Shown piece by piece: positions 56,797 through 64,000 of a stretch of 64,000 bases of DNA. The stretch spans positions 186,001 through 250,000 of the forward strand of contig NZ_WWEN01000004.1 in NCBI RefSeq assembly GCF_009857745.1, in the 5' to 3' direction. Each line of letters starts with the position of its first letter. Within the stretch, counting starts at the first letter, position 1. Source of the stretch: Thalassovita mangrovi. Its GTDB lineage: Bacteria > Pseudomonadota > Alphaproteobacteria > Rhodobacterales > Rhodobacteraceae. The position numbers were made by a program, and so were the translations under genes. A model generated the notes under the pieces. The model did not search any database and was not told the DNA's origin. It saw nothing but the letters and a program-made list of their open reading frames with translations.

Positions 56797-58119
56797 ATGA
56801 CCAAGAACCCCAAACCGACCGCCACCAGGCGGCAATTCCTCACCCTCTCCGCCGCGGGCGCTGCCGCCGCCGCGGCCGTCACCGCATCGCAACCGGCGCA
56901 GGCACAGGTCGCCACCAAGGCGAAGATCGTGATCATCGGCGCCGGTGCCGGTGGCACCGCGCTGGCCAACCGGCTGGTCCGCCGCCTGGATGGCGCCGAG
57001 ATCACGTTGATCGACCCGCGCAAGGAACACCTGTATCAGCCCGGCCTGTCGCTGGTCGCGGCCGGTCTTAAACCCTCCGATTACGTTCTGTCGCAAACCA
57101 CCGACTGGCTGCCCAAGGGCGTGACCCTGATCCAGGAAGCCGCCGCGGCCATCGATGCCGAGGCCAAGACCGTCGCGACCGAAAGCGGCAAGGTGCTGAC
57201 CTATGACTTCCTCGTCGTTGCGCCCGGCCTGATCCTGGATCACGACGCGATCGAAGGCTTCTCGCTCGACCTGGTGGGCGAAAACGGCATCGGCGCGCTT
57301 TATGCCGGGCCGCAATATGCCGCCGCCACCTGGAAGGCCGCGCAGAATTTCACCGAAACCGGCGGCGTGGGGCTGTTCACCCGTCCGGCGACCGAAATGA
57401 AATGCGCCGGTGCGCCGCTCAAGCACACCTTCCTGATCGAAGACATCGCCCGCTCCAACGGGACGCGCGGCAAGATGGACATTTCCTACATGGCGAACAA
57501 CGACAGCCTGTTCGGTGTGCCCATCGTGTCGGAAAAGGTCCGCATGATCTTCGGCAATCGCGGCATCACGCCGGAATATTCCCACGTGCTGAAGGCGATC
57601 GAACCGGGCGCCAAGCGCGCCACCTTCACCACGCCCGAGGGCGAGGTAGAGCGCGATTACGATTACATCCACGTGATCCCGCCGCAGCGTGCCCCCGAGG
57701 TGATCCGCCAGTCTGGCCTGAGCTGGGCCGACAAGTGGACCGATCAGGGCTGGGTCGAATGCGACAAGGCCAGCCTGCGTCACCTGCGTTACGACAATAT
57801 CTGGGCGCTTGGCGACGTCGCGGGCGTGCCCAAGGGCAAGACCGCCGCATCGGTCAAATGGCAGGTGCCGGTGGTCGAGGACGGCATCATTGCCGCCATC
57901 GAGGGCAAGGACCCGACCGAGACCTATAACGGTTACACTTCTTGCCCGATGATCACCCGGGTCGGCCGGGCGATGCTGGTCGAATTCGATTACAACAACA
58001 ACCTGACGCCGTCCTTCCCCGGCATCATCGCGCCGCTCGAAGAGCTGTGGATCAGCTGGCTGATGAAGGAAGTCGCGCTGAAGGCAACCTATAACGCCAT
58101 GCTGCGCGGCCGCGCCTGA
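56797..58119 (+). CDS. Sulfide:quinone oxidoreductase-like flavoprotein
   Basis: The 440-residue protein starts at ATG 56797, nine bases after GGAGGAA. TRRQFLTLSAAGAAAAAAV is a twin-arginine signal, which puts it in the periplasm. KIVIIGAGAGGTALANRL is the FAD loop. The Cys in EMKCAGAPLKHTFLIED and in GYTSCPMITRVGRAMLVEF match the catalytic cysteines of sulfide:quinone oxidoreductases, and IWALGDVAGVPKGKTAASV is the FAD second motif. It would oxidise sulfide and feed quinone, which cytochrome bd could use. Flavocytochrome c sulfide dehydrogenase is an alternative, but no cytochrome partner is next to it. Confidence 0.85.
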   Translation: MTKNPKPTATRRQFLTLSAAGAAAAAAVTASQPAQAQVATKAKIVIIGAGAGGTALANRLVRRLDGAEITLIDPRKEHLYQPGLSLVAAGLKPSDYVLSQTTDWLPKGVTLIQEAAAAIDAEAKTVATESGKVLTYDFLVVAPGLILDHDAIEGFSLDLVGENGIGALYAGPQYAAATWKAAQNFTETGGVGLFTRPATEMKCAGAPLKHTFLIEDIARSNGTRGKMDISYMANNDSLFGVPIVSEKVRMIFGNRGITPEYSHVLKAIEPGAKRATFTTPEGEVERDYDYIHVIPPQRAPEVIRQSGLSWADKWTDQGWVECDKASLRHLRYDNIWALGDVAGVPKGKTAASVKWQVPVVEDGIIAAIEGKDPTETYNGYTSCPMITRVGRAMLVEFDYNNNLTPSFPGIIAPLEELWISWLMKEVALKATYNAMLRGRA

Positions 58120-58130
58120 GGAGACCTGAC

Positions 58131-58496
58131 ATGAAAGACCTTACCTTTGGCACCCTGATCGCCGTTTTCGAGGAAATCTTCGGACGTGGCCTGTTCTGGG
58201 CGATGGTGGCAGTGGCCGTCATCGTGACGCTTGGCTATTTCTACGTGCTGATCCGCGACCGCGAAATCAGCTGGCGCAAGTTCCTGCTGGCGCAGCTGTC
58301 GATGCCGGTGGGCGCGATCGCGGCGGTTTGGTTCGTGCTGATCATGACCCATTCGCACCTGCGCAATATCGGCGGGCCGATCGACCTGATCGTGCTGCTG
58401 GCGGTCGCCGTCGCGGGCGCCATCGGCTTCGCGGTGCTGGTCTATACCGTGCAATCGCTGATTTCGCCGCCCTCTGCGGAAAAATCGGGCGACTGA
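58131..58496 (+). CDS. Small membrane protein, possible DUF5368
   Basis: The 121-residue protein has three predicted membrane segments (GLFWAMVAVAVIVTLGYFYVL, VGAIAAVWFVLIMTH, VLLAVAVAGAIGFAVLVYTV) and an NIGGPID loop. It resembles, from memory, DUF5368-type proteins beside sulfide:quinone oxidoreductase-like genes. It starts 11 bases after that gene. Its function is unknown; a membrane anchor or quinone-contact role is only a guess. Confidence 0.75.
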   Translation: MKDLTFGTLIAVFEEIFGRGLFWAMVAVAVIVTLGYFYVLIRDREISWRKFLLAQLSMPVGAIAAVWFVLIMTHSHLRNIGGPIDLIVLLAVAVAGAIGFAVLVYTVQSLISPPSAEKSGD

Positions 58497-58554
58497 GCCG
58501 AAAAACAGGGCAGGGGGCCTGGATGGCCGGGCCCCGAGCATACAGGCAAGCAAC

Positions 58555-58589
58555 AGGCGCGTCCCCGCAAGGGGCGCGCCTTATCCTTT
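58555..58589. terminator. Bidirectional terminator between the bd operon and the RpiR gene
   Basis: Arms 58555-58566 and 58571-58581 form an 11-base-pair stem with one bulged T and a GCAA loop, followed on the + strand by TTATCCTTTT. It lies between convergent genes and adjoins the RpiR stop. Confidence 0.75.
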
Positions 58590-59531
58590 TCGGAACAGCC
58601 GGGTGAGGTTGAACAGTTCGTCCAGACGTTCGTATCTTTCGCGGGTTTCCGGCCAGCGCTGTTCCTGCGCCGCCGCGATCAGCGCCTCCAACAGCATCAT
58701 CGTCGATACGTTCGAATCCCAGGCCGAGGGGATTTCCACCCAGCAGTTGAAGCTGTGGGTGGCGACCTCGGCGATCGGGCTGGACCACTGATCGGTGATC
58801 AGCACCACGTTGATGCCGCGTTCGGCGGCCAGTTCGGCCAGCCGTTGCAGGTTGGTTTCATAGCGCCGCACGTCGAAGATCAGCAGCGTGTCGCCCTTTT
58901 CCATGTCCAGCAGGTAATGCGGCCAGGTCGCCGAGGACGAGGTCAGGTGGGTGACCCCGGGGCGCACCGCCTGGAAATGGGTGAAGGCGTAATCGGCCAG
59001 CGACCGGGTGATGCGGCCGCCGACGACGTAAAGTGGGTGGCTGCTGTCGGCCAGCAGCTTGGCCGCTGCGTCGAATCCTTCGCTGTCGATGTTCGAAAAG
59101 GTGGTTTCGATATTGCGCGTCACCGCCTTGGCGAAACGGTTCAGAAGATGCGATTCCGGCGCTTCCGACGCCCAGTTCGCCCGCCGTTCGGTCGGGCCGG
59201 ACACCTTGGCCTGCAATTCTTTCAGCAGCGCCTGGTGGAACTGCGGATAGCCCTTGAAGCCCAGTTTCTGCACCATCCGGGCGATGGTCGGGGTCGAAAC
59301 GCCCGATTGTTCCGCCACGATGGTGATCGAGGCCAGACCCGCCGCCGGATAGTTTTCCAGCAGGGCATTGGCGAACTTGCGCTCGGACTGGGTGAGCGCG
59401 CTGTACTGTTCGCGGATCAGCTCTCGGACGGTGGCGGTGGGGTGCTGCAAAATCTCTTCCTGTTCAGGGCGCCTATTTCTTAGTCGCGAAATACGGGGAT
59501 GCAAGGGCGTTCCGGTTTCGGCACCGATCAT
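58581..59531 (-). CDS. MurR/RpiR-family transcription regulator
   Basis: From ATG 59531 the protein has 316 residues; a TTG at 59450 behind AGGAAGAG would give 289, closer to the family norm, so the start is open. The N-terminal helix-turn-helix shows LTQSERKFANALLENYPAAG, SITIVAEQSGVSTPTIARMVQKLGFKGYPQF. The C-terminal SIS domain has PLYVVGGRITRSLADYAFTHF and FDVRRYETNLQRLAELAAERG. It binds a sugar phosphate or similar effector and controls the divergent gene set. The gap to the next gene is 66 bases by this start. Confidence 0.9.
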   Translation of the reverse strand: MIGAETGTPLHPRISRLRNRRPEQEEILQHPTATVRELIREQYSALTQSERKFANALLENYPAAGLASITIVAEQSGVSTPTIARMVQKLGFKGYPQFHQALLKELQAKVSGPTERRANWASEAPESHLLNRFAKAVTRNIETTFSNIDSEGFDAAAKLLADSSHPLYVVGGRITRSLADYAFTHFQAVRPGVTHLTSSSATWPHYLLDMEKGDTLLIFDVRRYETNLQRLAELAAERGINVVLITDQWSSPIAEVATHSFNCWVEIPSAWDSNVSTMMLLEALIAAAQEQRWPETRERYERLDELFNLTRLFRKG

Positions 59532-59597
59532 TTGTGAAGAGATATTGACACAAATGGGTCGGGCATGAAAAGAATTTTCCAAAACAGGGAGAGACTG

Positions 59598-60374
59598 ATG
59601 CTGAACAATCAGCATTGCGAGGATGAAAACGCGGTGGAGGTGATCAATCGCGACGGTGCCGGCGGCGTGTTGCTGATCTGCGAACACGCCTCGAGCCATA
59701 TTCCCGCACGCTATGGCGATCTGGGGCTGCGGCCGGAATGGCGGCACAGCCACGCCGCCTGGGACCCGGGCGCTTTGGCCCTGTCCAGGGCGCTGAGCGC
59801 CGCGTTGGACGCGCCGGTCGTCGCCAGCCGGGTGTCGCGACTCGTTTACGACTGCAACCGTCCGCCCGAGGCCGAAAGCGCCATGCCGGAACGGTCCGAA
59901 CTGGTCGAGGTGCCGGGCAATACCGGGCTGACCCAGGCGCAGCGCGACGAGCGCACCGAAACCATCTATCGCCCGTTCTGCGCTGCCGTGACCGACATGA
60001 TCGCGACCGGCCCGCGCGCGCTGATCACCGTGCACAGCTTCACGCCGGTCTTCTTCGGCGTGCAGCGGCAGACGGAAATCGGCATCCTGCATGACAGCGA
60101 CAGCCGCCTGGCCGACGGGATGCTGCAACACGCCGCCGATCTGCCGCACCGGGTGATCGAGCGCAATCAGCCCTACGGGCCCGAAGACGGGGTGACCCAT
60201 TCCCTGAAACTGCACGGGATCGCGCATGGCCTGCCCAACGTGATGCTGGAAATCCGCAACGACCTGTTGCGCGACCAGGAGGACGTCGAGCGAATGTCAC
60301 AAGAATTGCTGACAATGATCCGGCCCGCGTTGGAAGCTTTGTCCAACGCCGGGGAAGGAGGGCACGATGCCTAA
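59598..60374 (+). CDS. N-formylglutamate amidohydrolase-like protein
   Basis: The ATG 59598 stands after GGGAGAG; an ATG at 59565 is also in frame but lacks a clear ribosome site. The protein has 258 residues: LICEHASSHIPARYGDLGL is the metal-site start, HAAWDPGALALSRALS and VYDCNRPPEAESAMPERSE follow, and TVHSFTPVFFGVQRQTEIG gives further ligands. HutG-type enzymes hydrolyse N-formyl- or related N-acyl-amino acids. It overlaps dctQ-like start by eight bases and lies with a TRAP transporter and glutamine-synthetase-family gene, so the real substrate may differ from N-formylglutamate. Confidence 0.85.
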   Translation: MLNNQHCEDENAVEVINRDGAGGVLLICEHASSHIPARYGDLGLRPEWRHSHAAWDPGALALSRALSAALDAPVVASRVSRLVYDCNRPPEAESAMPERSELVEVPGNTGLTQAQRDERTETIYRPFCAAVTDMIATGPRALITVHSFTPVFFGVQRQTEIGILHDSDSRLADGMLQHAADLPHRVIERNQPYGPEDGVTHSLKLHGIAHGLPNVMLEIRNDLLRDQEDVERMSQELLTMIRPALEALSNAGEGGHDA

Positions 60375-60963
60375 GGTCATAACTGGATACGTGCACACGA
60401 TCGATGCGATGAACCATTTCATCGGGCGGTTCGCGATGTACCTGATTTTCGCGCTGGTGGGGGTGCTGCTGTGGTCCTCGGTCTCGAAGACCTTTTTCTC
60501 GCCGTCGATCTGGACGCTGGAAACGGCGCAGTTCGTGATGGTCGCCTACTACATCCTCGGCGGGCCCTATTCGATCCAGCTGGGCTCGAACGTGCGGATG
60601 GACCTGTTCTATGGCAACTGGTCGCACAAGACCAAGGCTTGGGTCGATGCTTTCACCGTGCTGTTCCTGATGGCCTATCTCGTCATCCTGTTCAAGGGCG
60701 CGGTCGGCTCCACCGCCTATTCGCTGGGCTATTTCGGGACCGAACCCTTCGCCTTTTTCTGGGACCTGCTGAAGACGCTGGTGACCGGCGGTTTCGACGC
60801 TGCGGGCGAGAAGCTGGGCTATCTCGAACGTAGCCCCACCGCTTGGCGGCCCTTCCTCTGGCCGGTGAAGACCCTTTTGTGCTTCGGCGTGTTTCTCATG
60901 CTGTTGCAGACGCTTGCTGAACTGTTCCGGGATCTCGGACGCATTCGCGGAGAAGAAATCTGA
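60367..60963 (+). CDS. TRAP transporter small permease subunit (DctQ type)
   Basis: The 198-residue protein has four hydrophobic segments. It starts MPKVITGYVHTIDAMNHFIGRF behind GGAGG, overlapping the previous gene by eight bases. ETAQFVMVAYYILGGPYSIQ and SNVRMDLFYGNW are typical of the DctQ family. It forms the membrane complex with the large subunit and binds the periplasmic protein. Substrate unknown. Confidence 0.9.
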   Translation: MPKVITGYVHTIDAMNHFIGRFAMYLIFALVGVLLWSSVSKTFFSPSIWTLETAQFVMVAYYILGGPYSIQLGSNVRMDLFYGNWSHKTKAWVDAFTVLFLMAYLVILFKGAVGSTAYSLGYFGTEPFAFFWDLLKTLVTGGFDAAGEKLGYLERSPTAWRPFLWPVKTLLCFGVFLMLLQTLAELFRDLGRIRGEEI

Positions 60964-62285
60964 TGTCCTATGAAATGATCGGCCTGTTGATGTTCAGTTC
61001 GATGATGCTGATGCTGTTTACCGGACAGCGCGTGTTCGGTGCGATCGGCTTCGTCGGCGCGGCGGCTGCGGTGATGTTGTGGGGTACGGGTGGTGCGGAT
61101 TTGCCGTTCTCGGCGGCGATGAAGCTGATGAAATGGTATCCGCTGCTGACGCTGCCGATGTTCATCTTCATGGGCTACGTGCTGTCGGAATCCAAGATCG
61201 CCGACGACCTGTACAAGATGTTCCATGTCTGGATGGGACCAGTGAAGGGCGGGCTGGCCATCGGCACGATCGGGCTGATGGTGCTGATCTCGGCGATGAA
61301 CGGTCTGAGCGTGGCGGGCATGGCCATCGGGGCCACCATCGCATTGCCGGAGCTGTTGAAGCGCAACTATGACAAGATCATGGTGACCGGCGTGATCCAG
61401 GCCGGATCGTCGCTTGGCATCCTGGTGCCGCCCTCGGTCGTGCTGGTGCTTTATGCGATGATCGCGCGGCAACCGGTGGGGCAGCTTTGGCTTGCCGGTG
61501 TGATCCCCGGCCTGATGATGGCCGGCATGTTCATCATCTACATCTACGTACGCTGCCGGATTCAACCCGAATTGGGACCGGCCCTTCCCGTGGAAGAGCG
61601 CAACGTGCCGATGTCGGAGAAGCTGCGCCTGTTGCAGGCGGGGCTGCTGCCGCTGGGGATCTTCGTCGTGATGATGGTGCCGTTCGTGAAGGGCTGGACC
61701 TCGCTGGTGGAAAGTTCGGCCATCGGGGCGATGGCGGCCTTCATGGCGGCGGTCCTCAAGGGGCGGATGACCAAGGAGGTGTTCGAGGTCTCGGTGCGCC
61801 AGACCCTGGCGGTGTCGTGCATGTTCATGTGGATCATCCTGGCTGCACTGGGCTTCGGCGCGGTGTTCGACGGGCTTGGCGCGGTCAAGGCGATCAAGGA
61901 CCTGTTCACCGAGCAGATGGGCCTGAGCCCCTGGATGATCCTGATCCTGATGCAGCTGAGCTTCATCGTCATGGGCACCTTCCTGGACGACACCGCGATG
62001 CTGGTGATCGTGGCGCCGCTCTATGTGCCGCTGGTAGGGGAACTGGGGTTCAACCTGGTATGGTACGGTGTTCTCTACACGATCACCTGCCAGATCGCCT
62101 ATATGACGCCGCCGTTCGGGTACAATCTGTTCCTGATGCGCGCCATGGCGCCACCGCACATTACGATCACGGACATCTACCGCTCGATCGTTCCCTTCGT
62201 CGCGGTGATGGCCTTTGCCTTGGCAATCGTCATGATCTTCCCTGAGCTCGCCCTGTGGCTGCCCAACCTCGTTTACGCGAAATAA
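60963..62285 (+). CDS. TRAP transporter large permease subunit (DctM type)
   Basis: The 440-residue protein has about 12 membrane segments and begins one base within the previous stop (TGATG). GVIQAGSSLGILVPPSVVLVLYAMI and LPMFIFMGYVLSESKIADDLYK are DctM features. It drives import by the sodium gradient, as TRAP transporters do. A short hairpin CTCCG/CGGAG (62295-62308) lies in the 55 bases after it. Confidence 0.93.
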   Translation: MSYEMIGLLMFSSMMLMLFTGQRVFGAIGFVGAAAAVMLWGTGGADLPFSAAMKLMKWYPLLTLPMFIFMGYVLSESKIADDLYKMFHVWMGPVKGGLAIGTIGLMVLISAMNGLSVAGMAIGATIALPELLKRNYDKIMVTGVIQAGSSLGILVPPSVVLVLYAMIARQPVGQLWLAGVIPGLMMAGMFIIYIYVRCRIQPELGPALPVEERNVPMSEKLRLLQAGLLPLGIFVVMMVPFVKGWTSLVESSAIGAMAAFMAAVLKGRMTKEVFEVSVRQTLAVSCMFMWIILAALGFGAVFDGLGAVKAIKDLFTEQMGLSPWMILILMQLSFIVMGTFLDDTAMLVIVAPLYVPLVGELGFNLVWYGVLYTITCQIAYMTPPFGYNLFLMRAMAPPHITITDIYRSIVPFVAVMAFALAIVMIFPELALWLPNLVYAK

Positions 62286-62340
62286 CCCAAAGAACTCCGT
62301 CAACGGAGCACAATCAGAAACCTCAACAGGAGAAAATGAA

Positions 62341-63378
62341 ATGACTTCAAGACGTTCTTTTCTAAGCGTTGCGGCCCTCGGTGGCGCAGCGACACTGGCG
62401 TCGCCAGCCATCGTCAAGGCCCAGGCGCCGATCAAGTGGCGTTTCCAGACCTATGCCGGCGCGGCACTGGGTGAGTTTGTGACCAAGCCCGTGGTCGATT
62501 ACATCAACTCCGCTGCCAACGGTGAGATGGAAATCGAACTGTATTACGCCGACCAGATCGTCCCCACCGGCGAACTGTTCCAGGCGCTTCAGCGCGGCAC
62601 CATCGACGCGGTGCATTCGGACGATGACTCGATGGCATCGCCCACGCCGCTGCAGGTGTTCGGCGGCTATTTCCCGCTGGCCACCAAGCATTCGCTCGAC
62701 GTGCCGGTGCTGTTCGAACAGTACGGCCTGGCGGACATTTGGCGCTCGGAATACGAAAAGGTCGGCGTGACTTGGCTGTCCGCTGCCGGGCAGGACCCGT
62801 GCAACTTCAACACCAAGAAAGAGGTCACCTCGTTGGCCGATCTCGACGGTCTGAAACTGTACACCTTCCCGACCGCCGGGCGGTTCCTGTCGCAGTTCGG
62901 CGTGGTGCCGGTGACCATCCCCTATGAGGATGCCGAAGTGGCCGTCCAGACCGGCGAACTGGATGGCATGGCGTGGTCGGGGATCACCGAGGACTACACC
63001 GTTGGCTGGGCCAACGTGACCGACTACTTCCTGACCAACAACATCTCGGGTGCATGGATCGGGTCGTTCTTCGTCAACCAGAAGAAATGGGCCGACCTGC
63101 CCGAACACCTCAAGTCGATTGTCATGGCAGGCATCGAAGCCGGGCACACCTATCGCAACCAGTGGTACTGGGGCGGTGAAGCGCGGCTGCGCGCACAGGG
63201 TGACAAGCTGCAACTGCGCTCGATCCCGCAGGAAGAGTGGAAAACCGTCGAAGACGCCGCTGTGAAGTTCTGGGATGAAATCGCCGAAGAAGGCGAAATT
63301 CACGCCAAGATCGTCCAGATCTTCCGCGACTATAACGAAGTGATCAGCAAGGCTGGTCCTCCGTACACTTTCGGCTAA
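62341..63378 (+). CDS. TRAP transporter substrate-binding protein (DctP type)
   Basis: The 345-residue protein starts MTSRRSFLSVAALGGAATLA, a twin-arginine signal, behind CAGGAG. The mature part has WRFQTYAGAALGEFVTKPVVDYINSAANGEMEIELYYADQ and SLADLDGLKLYTFPTAGRFLSQFGV (in parts), the pattern of DctP proteins, with conserved Arg in AGRFLSQFG binding a carboxylate. Substrate would be a small carboxylic acid or keto acid. A hairpin follows before the next gene. Confidence 0.93.
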   Translation: MTSRRSFLSVAALGGAATLASPAIVKAQAPIKWRFQTYAGAALGEFVTKPVVDYINSAANGEMEIELYYADQIVPTGELFQALQRGTIDAVHSDDDSMASPTPLQVFGGYFPLATKHSLDVPVLFEQYGLADIWRSEYEKVGVTWLSAAGQDPCNFNTKKEVTSLADLDGLKLYTFPTAGRFLSQFGVVPVTIPYEDAEVAVQTGELDGMAWSGITEDYTVGWANVTDYFLTNNISGAWIGSFFVNQKKWADLPEHLKSIVMAGIEAGHTYRNQWYWGGEARLRAQGDKLQLRSIPQEEWKTVEDAAVKFWDEIAEEGEIHAKIVQIFRDYNEVISKAGPPYTFG

Positions 63379-63385
63379 TTCTACA

Positions 63386-63410
63386 GCCCCGGCGCTTTTC
63401 GCGCCGGGGC
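63386..63410 (+). terminator. Perfect hairpin between the binding protein and the next gene
   Basis: A ten-base-pair stem (arms 63386-63395 and 63401-63410) with five-base loop lies 8 bases after the DctP-type stop. No T-run follows, so it may limit read-through and protect the upstream message, which would give more binding protein than enzymes. Confidence 0.6.
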
Positions 63411-63434
63411 ACCATTTAAGAAAGGAAACGCCCC

Positions 63435-64000
63435 ATGGCTGGCACTCTCAGTTTCGACGATCTCAAGGCGCAGGTGGCCTCGGGCGAGGTGGATACCGTT
63501 CTCGCCTGTCTGGTGGACATGCAGGGCCGCCTGATGGGCAAGCGGTTCCATGCCGGTCATTTCATCGCCAGCGCGTGGGAAGAAACCCATTGCTGCAATT
63601 ACCTTCTGGCCACCGACCTGGTGATGTCGACGCCCGAGGGCTTCGCTTCGACCTCCTGGGAACAGGGGTACGGCGATTACGTGATGAAACCCGACCTGAG
63701 CACGCTGCGCCCGGTGCCGTGGCTCGAAGGCACGGTGATGGTGCTGTGCGACGTGCTGGACCATCACACCCATGAAGAAGTGCCGCATTCGCCCCGCGCC
63801 ATGCTGAAGAAGCAGATCGCGCGCGCCGAGGCGATGGGGTTCACCCCGATGATGGCAAGCGAACTGGAATTCTTCCTGTTCGCCAAGAGCATCGATGAAA
63901 TCCGCAAGGGCGGGTTCCGCGACATGGAGCCGATTTCGGCCTTCAACGAAGATTACAACATCCTGCAGACCAGCCGCGAAGAACACGTGATGCGCCCGCT
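63435..64000 (+). CDS. Glutamine synthetase family protein, 3' end outside the window
   Basis: The frame is open from ATG 63435 (AAAGGAAA upstream) to the window end, giving 188 residues. SGEVDTVLACLVDMQGRLMG is the N-terminal domain of the glutamine synthetase family. YGDYVMKPDLSTLRPVPWLEG and MVLCDVLDHHTHEEVPHSPR match it too; FTPMMASELEFFLF holds the first metal Glu region. Members include glutamine synthetase GlnT and gamma-glutamyl-polyamine synthetase. It fits an operon for a nitrogenous compound. Exact activity cannot be decided from the fragment. Confidence 0.88.
   Translation, partial: MAGTLSFDDLKAQVASGEVDTVLACLVDMQGRLMGKRFHAGHFIASAWEETHCCNYLLATDLVMSTPEGFASTSWEQGYGDYVMKPDLSTLRPVPWLEGTVMVLCDVLDHHTHEEVPHSPRAMLKKQIARAEAMGFTPMMASELEFFLFAKSIDEIRKGGFRDMEPISAFNEDYNILQTSREEHVMRP

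Overview
The window reads as a chromosomal segment of a high-GC alphaproteobacterium, most likely of the Rhodobacteraceae/Roseobacter group. The basis is its overall GC richness, a cbb/bd-type respiratory style with FNR-like boxes, TRAP transport, RTX proteins with YPDV repeats, a DUF2793 protein, and a CbiZ/BtuFCD corrinoid-salvage locus. This assignment rests on gene content and style, not on a marker gene. No rRNA, tRNA, CRISPR array or insertion sequence was recognised.

Region 1 (1-26.4 kb) is a surface-polysaccharide locus. It encodes sugar-nucleotide enzymes: a CMP-sugar cytidylyltransferase, GalE, Gmd, Fcl, ManC/AlgA and Ugd. Together these should supply GDP-fucose, UDP-galactose, UDP-glucuronate and probably a CMP-activated acidic sugar. 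It also encodes many glycosyltransferases, including a GT10-type fucosyltransferase and a 1571-residue four-module protein. That protein ends in a second copy of the MptE/DUF115-like (GT42-resembling) domain encoded by the gene just upstream. A Wza-type export lipoprotein and sulfotransferase-like proteins are present too. A small convergent operon (DUF2793 protein plus a 109-residue protein) interrupts the cluster and may be a phage- or gene-transfer-agent-type capsule-binding spike. Between about 3.5 and 10.6 kb the DNA looks more AT-rich than its flanks.

Region 2 (26.5-39.4 kb) carries four secreted calcium-binding RTX proteins: a nidogen-like one, a beta-propeller-like one, a CAP-domain one, and a serralysin-type metalloprotease with a nidogen-like domain. 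Three of them share nearly the same C-terminal module. A sulfotransferase-like/GT92-like fusion and the housekeeping gene ilvD sit among them.

Region 3 (39.4-49.1 kb) is a vitamin B12 economy locus. One cobalamin riboswitch faces btuB-btuF-btuC-btuD-cbiZ (corrinoid uptake and remodelling). A second, divergent one precedes nrdH-nrdI-nrdE-nrdF, a B12-independent class Ib ribonucleotide reductase. The layout suggests that both scavenging and the B12-free reductase are switched on when B12 is scarce.

Region 4 (49.1-58.6 kb) holds an NsrR-like Rrf2 regulator divergent from cydDC, followed by cydABX (cytochrome bd). A DsrE-like periplasmic protein, a sulfide:quinone oxidoreductase-like flavoprotein and a small membrane protein come next. 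FNR-like boxes lie in front of both cydD and cydA. The set fits micro-oxic, nitric-oxide- and sulfide-tolerant respiration.

Region 5 (58.6-64 kb) holds an RpiR-type regulator divergent from an N-formylglutamate amidohydrolase-like gene, a complete TRAP transporter (QMP) and the start of a glutamine-synthetase-family gene that runs off the window. It looks like an uptake and catabolic operon for a small nitrogenous carboxylate of unknown identity.
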